The notes under the pieces were generated by a model. That model made no database searches. It saw only the letters and a list, made by a program, of their open reading frames with translations, and was not told the origin of the DNA. Shown piece by piece: positions 58,362 through 64,000 of a stretch of 64,000 nt of DNA. Position numbers and translations under genes: made by a program. Numbering within the stretch: position 1 is the stretch's first letter; the number at the start of each line of letters is the position of its first letter. This DNA comes from Paramagnetospirillum magnetotacticum MS-1 (GTDB lineage: Bacteria > Pseudomonadota > Alphaproteobacteria > Rhodospirillales > Magnetospirillaceae), in contig NZ_JXSL01000034.1 in the NCBI RefSeq assembly GCF_000829825.1, positions 35,103 through 99,102 on the forward strand, read 5' to 3'.

Positions 58362-61064
58362 ATGTTCGGCGCCCTTGCCCGGCGGATCTTCGGAACCGCC
58401 AACGACCGTGTACTCAAGCCGCTGAAGAAGCATGTCGAGGCGGTCAACGCCTTGGAACCTGACTTCGAGAAGCTCTCCGACGACGAGCTGAAGGCCAAGA
58501 CCACCGAGTTCCGCGCCCGGCTGGAAAGCGGCACCGAACTGAACGACCTGATGGTCGAGGCCTTCGCCACCGTGCGCGAAGCCGCCAAACGCACCTTAGG
58601 GCAGCGCCCCTTCGACGTTCAGTTGCTGGGCGGCATGGTGCTGCATCAGGGCCGCATTTCCGAGATGAAGACCGGCGAAGGCAAGACCCTGGTCGCCACC
58701 TTGCCGGTCTATCTCAACGCGCTCTCGGCCAAGGGCGTGCATGTGGTCACCGTCAACGACTATCTGGCCAAGCGCGATTCCGAGTGGATGGGCCAGATCT
58801 ACCGCTTCTTAGGGCTTAGCGTCGGCGTCATCGTCCACGGCATGGACGATCTCGAGCGCCAGCAGGCCTATGCCTGCGACGTGACCTACGGCACCAATAA
58901 CGAACTGGGCTTCGACTATCTGCGCGACAACATGAAGTTCCGCCTGGAAGAGATGGTCCAGCGGCCCTTCAACTACGCCATCGTCGATGAAGTCGATTCC
59001 ATCCTGGTGGACGAGGCGCGCACCCCGCTGATCATCTCAGGGCCCACCGAGGACAATTCCGACCTCTACCGCCTGGTGGACAAGCTGATGCCCGCCCTGG
59101 TCCCTGAGGATTACGAGAAGGACGAGAAGGTGCGCGCCGTGACGCTCACCGACCGTGGCACCGAACACGTCGAGGAGATGCTGCAGGCCGCCGACCTGAT
59201 GAAGGGCACCCTCTACGACATCGGCAATGTCAGCCTGGTCCATCACGTCAATCAGGCGCTGCGCGCCCACAAGCTGTTCACCCGCGACGTGGACTACATC
59301 GTCAAGAATGACAAGGTCATCATCATCGACGAGTTCACCGGCCGCATGATGGAAGGCCGCCGCTATTCCGAGGGCCTGCACCAGGCCCTGGAGGCCAAGG
59401 AAGGCGTGACCATCCAGAACGAGAACCAGACCCTGGCCTCGATCACCTTCCAGAACTATTTCCGCCTCTACCCCAAGCTGGCGGGCATGACCGGCACCGC
59501 CATGACCGAGGCCGGGGAATTCGCCGAGATCTACAATCTCGACGTCGTCGAGATCCCCACCAATCTGGCGGTCAGCCGCAAGGACCACGACGACGAGGTC
59601 TATCGCACCGCCAAGGAAAAATACGAAGCCATCGTCACCCTGATCGAGGAATGCCGTGGCCGCATGCAGCCCGTGCTGGTGGGCACCACCTCCATCGAGA
59701 AGTCCGAGCTGCTCTCGGAGATGCTGAAGAAGAAGAAGATTCCGCATCAGGTGCTGAACGCCCGCTATCACGAGCAGGAAGCCTATATCGTCGCCCAGGC
59801 TGGCGTGCCCGGGGGCGTGACCATCGCCACCAATATGGCGGGCCGTGGCACCGACATTCAGTTGGGCGGCAATCTCGAGATGCGCACCAAGATGGAGCTG
59901 GCCGACATCACCGACGTGGCCGAACGCGCCAAGCGCATCGAGGGCCTCAAGGCCGAGATCGAGGTCAACAAGCAGAAGGTGCGCGACTCCGGCGGCCTCT
60001 ATGTGGTCGGCTCGGAACGCCACGAATCGCGCCGCATCGACAACCAGCTGCGCGGCCGTTCGGGCCGCCAGGGCGATCCCGGCGCGTCGAAGTTCTTCCT
60101 GTCGCTCGAAGACGACCTGATGCGCATCTTCGGGTCCCAGCGCATGGACGGCATGTTGCAGAAGCTGGGCCTCAAGGACGGCGAGGCCATCGTCCATCCC
60201 TGGATCAACAAGGCCCTGGAAAAGGCCCAGCAGAAGGTCGAGGCCCGCAACTTCGACATCCGTAAGAACCTGCTGAAGTTCGACGACGTGATGAACGACC
60301 AGCGCAAGGTCATCTACGAACAGCGCAAGGACCTGATGAGCGCCGACGACGTCTCGGAAGAGATCGTCGCCTTCCGCCACGAAGTCATCGCCGAGATGGT
60401 CGCCCGCTGCATCCCCGAACGCGCCTATGCCGACCAGTGGGATACGGCGGCGCTGCACGAGGAAGTGCTGCGCGTCTTCAACCTGGACCTGCCCATCGCC
60501 GAATGGGGCAAGGAAGAAGGCATCGCCGACCAGGAAATCCGCACCCGCATCACCGACCACGCCGACCGCAAGGCCGCCGCCAAGGTGGCCGAATACTCGC
60601 CCGAAACCATGCGCATGGTGGAAAAGAGCCTGCTGTTGCAGATCCTCGATCAGTCGTGGAAGGAACACCTGCTGCAGCTGGATCATCTGCGCCAGGGCAT
60701 TTCCTTGCGCGCCTACGCCCAGCGCGATCCCTTGAACGAGTACAAGCGCGAGGCCTTCAACATGTTCGAGCAGATGCTGCTCGACCTGCGCGAACGCGTC
60801 ACTTCGGTCCTGGCCCATGTCCAGCTACGCTTCTCCAGCGAGGAAGAGGCGGAGCAGGCCCTCGAGCCCCAGCGCCCGTCGCGGACCCAGGAAACCCGCG
60901 AAGATCCCGCCCTGTCGGGCGGCGGCGGAGCCTCCATCGCCCTGGCCCAGCGCAACACCACCATCGACCCCAACGACCCCGCCACCTGGGCCGCGACGCC
61001 GCGCAATGCGCCCTGCCCCTGCGGCTCGGGCAAGAAGTACAAGCACTGCCACGGGGCGGCCTGA
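58362..61064 (+). CDS. secA: protein translocase ATPase SecA
   Basis: ATP motor of the Sec translocon. 900 residues. Walker A in [22 protein letters not shown]-type Walker [18 protein letters not shown], the [19 protein letters not shown] motif, [11 protein letters not shown], and [22 protein letters not shown]-terminal zinc site [14 protein letters not shown] binds SecB and lipids. The long acidic linker before it ([14 protein letters not shown]) is normal. It is convergent with the next chemoreceptor gene. Confidence 0.98.
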   Translation: MFGALARRIFGTANDRVLKPLKKHVEAVNALEPDFEKLSDDELKAKTTEFRARLESGTELNDLMVEAFATVREAAKRTLGQRPFDVQLLGGMVLHQGRISEMKTGEGKTLVATLPVYLNALSAKGVHVVTVNDYLAKRDSEWMGQIYRFLGLSVGVIVHGMDDLERQQAYACDVTYGTNNELGFDYLRDNMKFRLEEMVQRPFNYAIVDEVDSILVDEARTPLIISGPTEDNSDLYRLVDKLMPALVPEDYEKDEKVRAVTLTDRGTEHVEEMLQAADLMKGTLYDIGNVSLVHHVNQALRAHKLFTRDVDYIVKNDKVIIIDEFTGRMMEGRRYSEGLHQALEAKEGVTIQNENQTLASITFQNYFRLYPKLAGMTGTAMTEAGEFAEIYNLDVVEIPTNLAVSRKDHDDEVYRTAKEKYEAIVTLIEECRGRMQPVLVGTTSIEKSELLSEMLKKKKIPHQVLNARYHEQEAYIVAQAGVPGGVTIATNMAGRGTDIQLGGNLEMRTKMELADITDVAERAKRIEGLKAEIEVNKQKVRDSGGLYVVGSERHESRRIDNQLRGRSGRQGDPGASKFFLSLEDDLMRIFGSQRMDGMLQKLGLKDGEAIVHPWINKALEKAQQKVEARNFDIRKNLLKFDDVMNDQRKVIYEQRKDLMSADDVSEEIVAFRHEVIAEMVARCIPERAYADQWDTAALHEEVLRVFNLDLPIAEWGKEEGIADQEIRTRITDHADRKAAAKVAEYSPETMRMVEKSLLLQILDQSWKEHLLQLDHLRQGISLRAYAQRDPLNEYKREAFNMFEQMLLDLRERVTSVLAHVQLRFSSEEEAEQALEPQRPSRTQETREDPALSGGGGASIALAQRNTTIDPNDPATWAATPRNAPCPCGSGKKYKHCHGAA

Positions 61065-61086
61065 AGCGGAGCGCGGAACGCCCCCG

Positions 61087-62754
61087 TTAACTGGTGCGGA
61101 CCTTCTCCACGAAGTCCCGCACGATGACGCGCAAGGTCTGCGACTGCGCGGCCAGTTTGCTTGCGGAGGTCAGGACGGTCCCCGAGGCCTGGCCGGTTTC
61201 CCGCGCCGCCGACGTGACGCCGGCGATGTTGCCGGACACTGACTGAGTACCCTGTGAAGCCTCTTCCACGTTGCGGGCGATTTCCCGTGTGGCGGCGCCT
61301 TGCTGTTCCACCGAGGACGCAATAGCGGCTGAAATCGCATCGATGCGGGTTATGGTGGCGCCGACGCCCTGGATGGCATGGACGGCTCGTCCGGTTTCCG
61401 TCTGCACCGAAGAGATCTGTTGCGATATCTCGTCGGTGGCCCGCGCCGTCTGATTGGCGAGGTTCTTCACCTCGCCCGCCACCACAGCAAAGCCTTTTCC
61501 CGCTTCACCCGCCCGGGCCGCTTCGATGGTCGCGTTGAGCGCCAGCAGATTGGTCTGCGAAGCGATATCGTTGATCAGAGTCACCACCTCACCGATGCGC
61601 TTTGTGGCCTCGGACAGGCCGTGGACAATGGCATTGGCCTGGGAGGCCTCTTCTACAGCTGCGCGGGCGATTTGGGCCGATTCGGCGACCGAGGCGGACA
61701 GTTCTTCGGTCGCGGCCGCGACGGTCTCCACATTGGCGGCGGCATGCTCCGAGGCGTCCGCCACGTCCTGCGCCCTGTGGGCCACCTGCTCCGAAAGACC
61801 GGACAACGCCTGGGCCGTGTGTTCCATCTCGGCCGACGCTGTAGCCACGTTGTCGACCACCCCGGAGACACCGGCTTCGAATTCGGTGGCCAAGGCTTTC
61901 ATTTCCTCGTGATGGCGGATTTCCGCCTGCCGCTTGCTTTCCAGCGAGGATGCTTCCAACCGGATTTTTTCCTGCGCATTCAGCTTGAACACCTGGACGG
62001 CACGGGCAATCCCCCCCACCTCGTCCCTGCGATCCTGTCCAGTCACCTCGACGTCGGTGTCGTTACGGGCAAGCCGGTCCATGACAGCGATGATGTTGTG
62101 GATGGGGCGGGACACTGAACGCCCGAACAGCGCCGACAGGGTGAAGCCCAGAACCAGTCCGAGGCCGACCAGTCCGAAACTGGCACTGCGGTCGCGTTCA
62201 TAGCCTCTCTCCCCTTCGGCGAACAAATTCGCAGCCTCCTTTCTCTGGTAATCCAGCAGCTTGCGAAGCGGGGTCGCCGCCTCGCGGAACTTGGCCACCC
62301 CCTTGGCCCCCATCAGATCGACGAGGACGGCGTTGGCGTTACCGGCGGCGATGCGGTCCCAGCTTTCCTGAATGAATGCCTGATAGCCCTTGATGCCAGC
62401 CTCGGCGTCACGGGCCAGAGCTGCCTCCTCGGGCGACAGAGGACTGGCGGTGTAGGCCATCCATGTCTTGTTCAGATCGGCAAGCTGTTTGGCATATTCG
62501 TCGCGGACCACGGCCAGACGGGCCGCATCCGTCTCGATGGTCGCCCCGACCAGGCGGACACGAATGCGATGCAGGGCATCCACGGTCCCAGACAGATGAA
62601 TCAGCGCCTGGGTGGTGTCTTCCGTCACCATCTTGAAGCCATCGTGCATGCGGCTCATACCCATGATGCCGAAGCCGCTCGTGGCTGTCAGCAACAGCAG
62701 CAGCAAGATGGTCATGGTCTGAAGCTTACGGGTGATCGTCCAATGAAATCCCAT
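61087..62754 (-). CDS. methyl-accepting chemotaxis protein
   Basis: 555 residues. First membrane helix ([19 protein letters not shown]), a four-helix-bundle-type periplasmic sensor at about 35-190, a second helix ([19 protein letters not shown]), HAMP, then the signalling domain with [20 protein letters not shown] and [20 protein letters not shown]. The C terminus lacks a CheR-tethering pentapeptide. The ligand is unknown. It lies alone between convergent secA and the hbd operon. Confidence 0.92.
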   Translation of the reverse strand: MGFHWTITRKLQTMTILLLLLLTATSGFGIMGMSRMHDGFKMVTEDTTQALIHLSGTVDALHRIRVRLVGATIETDAARLAVVRDEYAKQLADLNKTWMAYTASPLSPEEAALARDAEAGIKGYQAFIQESWDRIAAGNANAVLVDLMGAKGVAKFREAATPLRKLLDYQRKEAANLFAEGERGYERDRSASFGLVGLGLVLGFTLSALFGRSVSRPIHNIIAVMDRLARNDTDVEVTGQDRRDEVGGIARAVQVFKLNAQEKIRLEASSLESKRQAEIRHHEEMKALATEFEAGVSGVVDNVATASAEMEHTAQALSGLSEQVAHRAQDVADASEHAAANVETVAAATEELSASVAESAQIARAAVEEASQANAIVHGLSEATKRIGEVVTLINDIASQTNLLALNATIEAARAGEAGKGFAVVAGEVKNLANQTARATDEISQQISSVQTETGRAVHAIQGVGATITRIDAISAAIASSVEQQGAATREIARNVEEASQGTQSVSGNIAGVTSAARETGQASGTVLTSASKLAAQSQTLRVIVRDFVEKVRTS

Positions 62755-62890
62755 GACACGCCCTCGCTACCTGTCTCTTTCCGGCCATGCCGACCCGCTC
62801 CGCCTTGCTGCTGACAGAGCACCGCGCACCGCCTAACCACAGTGCAATCGGGTGTGCAAAAGATAAGAGTTGCCAGCCATTTCTGGAATA

Positions 62891-62924
62891 GAAAAAGGGC
62901 GGGAAGCCGTGGCCTCCCGCCCTT
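62891..62924 (-). terminator. intrinsic terminator after hbd
   Basis: Perfect 10-bp stem AAGGGCGGGA / TCCCGCCCTT with a 10-base loop; on the minus strand it is followed by a run of T residues. It lies 23 bases after the hbd stop. Confidence 0.85.
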
Positions 62925-62946
62925 CTCTTGACCGAACGACGTCCGC

Positions 62947-63825
62947 TTAGCGGGTCGGAACCGGGGTCTCGCCGGTGTAGTCGTAGAAGCCACGACCGGT
63001 CTTGCGGCCCAGCCATCCGGCTTCGACATACTTCACCAGCAGCGGGCAGGGACGATACTTGGTATCGGCCAGGCCTTCATGCAGCACCTGCATGACCGCC
63101 AGACAGGTATCCAGGCCGATGAAGTCGGCCAGTTCCAGCGGGCCCATGGGATGGTTGGCGCCCAGCTTCATGGCGGTGTCGATGCAGGTCACCGAGCCGA
63201 CGCCCTCGTACAGGGTGTAGACGGCTTCGTTGATCATGGGCAGCAGGATGCGGTTGACGATGAAGGCCGGGAAGTCTTCGGCCGAGACCGGGCTCTTGCC
63301 CAGCTTCACGGTCATGTCGCGCACCAGGGAGAAGGTCTCCTCGCTGGTGGCGATGCCGCGGATCAGTTCCACCAGCTTCATGACCGGCACCGGGTTCATG
63401 AAGTGCATGCCCATGAACTTGGCGGGACGGTCGGTGGCGGCACCCAGACGGGTGATGGACAGCGACGAGGTGTTGGACGCGATATGGGCCTCGGGCTTCA
63501 GCACCGGGCAGAGCTGGGCGAAGATGGCCCGCTTGATCTTCTCGTCCTCGGTGGCGGCCTCGATGACCAGATCGCTGTCCGAGAAATCGGCATAGGCGGT
63601 GGTGGTCTTGATGCGCGACAGGGTGGCGGACTTCTCAGCCTCGGTCAGCTTGCCCTTGGAAACGGCACGGTCCAGGTTCTTGGTGATGGTGCCCATGCCC
63701 TTCTTCAGGGCTTCCTCGGTGACGTCCAGCAGGACGACATCAAAGCCGGAAGCGGCACAGACATGGGCGATACCATTGCCCATCTGGCCTGCGCCGATAA
63801 CACCGATCTTCTTGATAGCAGTCAT
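62947..63825 (-). CDS. hbd: 3-hydroxybutyryl-CoA dehydrogenase
   Basis: NAD(P)-dependent oxidoreductase interconverting 3-hydroxybutyryl-CoA and acetoacetyl-CoA. 292 residues. Rossmann motif IGVIGAGQMGNGIAHVCAAS, SNTSSLSITRLG, the catalytic His in MGMHFMNPVPVMKLVELI, and the C-terminal dimer domain with AMKLGANHPMGPLELADFIG. It lies 48 bases downstream of etfA in the same direction, a frequent pairing in fatty acid and polyhydroxybutyrate metabolism. Confidence 0.94.
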   Translation of the reverse strand: MTAIKKIGVIGAGQMGNGIAHVCAASGFDVVLLDVTEEALKKGMGTITKNLDRAVSKGKLTEAEKSATLSRIKTTTAYADFSDSDLVIEAATEDEKIKRAIFAQLCPVLKPEAHIASNTSSLSITRLGAATDRPAKFMGMHFMNPVPVMKLVELIRGIATSEETFSLVRDMTVKLGKSPVSAEDFPAFIVNRILLPMINEAVYTLYEGVGSVTCIDTAMKLGANHPMGPLELADFIGLDTCLAVMQVLHEGLADTKYRPCPLLVKYVEAGWLGRKTGRGFYDYTGETPVPTR

Positions 63826-63873
63826 TATGTGGCTCCCGGATACTAGGGCATTTGCCTTAGGGCAGGTTGAAAA

Positions 63874-64000
63874 CTACTTGTTCAGTTCGGAGGCAAGCTC
63901 CGGCAACACCTTGAACAGGTCCGCCACCAGGCCGTAATCGGCGACCTGGAAGATGGGGGCCTCTTCGTCCTTGTTGATGGCGACGATGACCTTGGAATCC
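63874..64000 (-). CDS. etfA: electron transfer flavoprotein alpha subunit, C-terminal part
   Basis: The last 41 codons of etfA; the gene continues beyond the window. The visible end reads [20 protein letters not shown] then [20 protein letters not shown], the conserved C terminus of the FAD-binding domain of ETF-alpha. ETF passes electrons from acyl-CoA dehydrogenases to the quinone pool. It is followed by hbd. Confidence 0.93.
   Translation of the reverse strand, partial: DSKVIVAINKDEEAPIFQVADYGLVADLFKVLPELASELNK

Overview
The window is a GC-rich chromosomal segment of an alphaproteobacterium. The murB-ddl-ftsQ-ftsA-ftsZ-lpxC-bamD-recN order, the FtsZ tail, two chemoreceptors, several two-component proteins, a CZB-domain receptor and the quinol-type pyrD best fit a Magnetospirillum-like member of the Rhodospirillales. 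That placement is inference from gene content and protein style. No magnetosome gene, rRNA, CRISPR array or complete transposon is visible.

Layout. 1-9.3 kb is the 3' end of the division and cell wall cluster (murB partial, ddl, ftsQ, ftsA, ftsZ, lpxC, bamD, recN), with clear terminators after ftsZ and lpxC. 9.5-16.4 kb holds an outer membrane barrel protein, ligA, a TPR protein and lepA. 16.5-22.3 kb is a DUF58 / DUF4159 / membrane-protein operon interrupted by a palindromic repeat. 22.4-25.1 kb is an M23 peptidase, bactofilin and CorA operon. 25.1-31.1 kb carries a DUF2934 protein, a TPR-glycosyltransferase, slyD, dapD-dapE plus a membrane protein, tpx and a small membrane protein. 31.3-37.8 kb is a four-gene signalling operon: hybrid kinase with three receiver domains, CheR, a CheB with no receiver domain, and a receiver-PAS-kinase. 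37.9-42.3 kb is the minus-strand operon nadA-nadC-nadB, a cyclic-nucleotide-binding protein and a secreted protein. 42.5-46.2 kb has a single-domain response regulator, a P-type ATPase and a LuxR-type regulator. 46.4-49.7 kb is DUF952, pyrD, a HAD phosphatase and a ferredoxin-NADP reductase. 49.8-53.6 kb has DUF2336, a diguanylate cyclase and a pyrimidine nucleotidase. 53.6-55.6 kb is a small island bounded by an intact tRNA-Leu(UAA) gene and a 54-nt copy of its 3' half. 55.9-64 kb holds a CZB chemoreceptor, secA, a second chemoreceptor, hbd and the 3' end of etfA.

Most genes are tightly packed, with ATGA, GTGA or TGATG stop-start overlaps that suggest translational coupling. Every gap is under 300 bases. 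Many gaps hold dispersed palindromic repeats: at least two families occur twice in the window (27.36/37.82 kb and 42.37/49.71 kb). Items that most deserve a second look are the CheR/CheB-kinase cluster, the tRNA-Leu island with its lysozyme-like protein and secreted partner, the repeat-derived micro-ORF that bridges two coupled genes, leaderless-looking promoters for ligA and the TPR gene, and a terminator-like palindrome inside the P-type ATPase gene.
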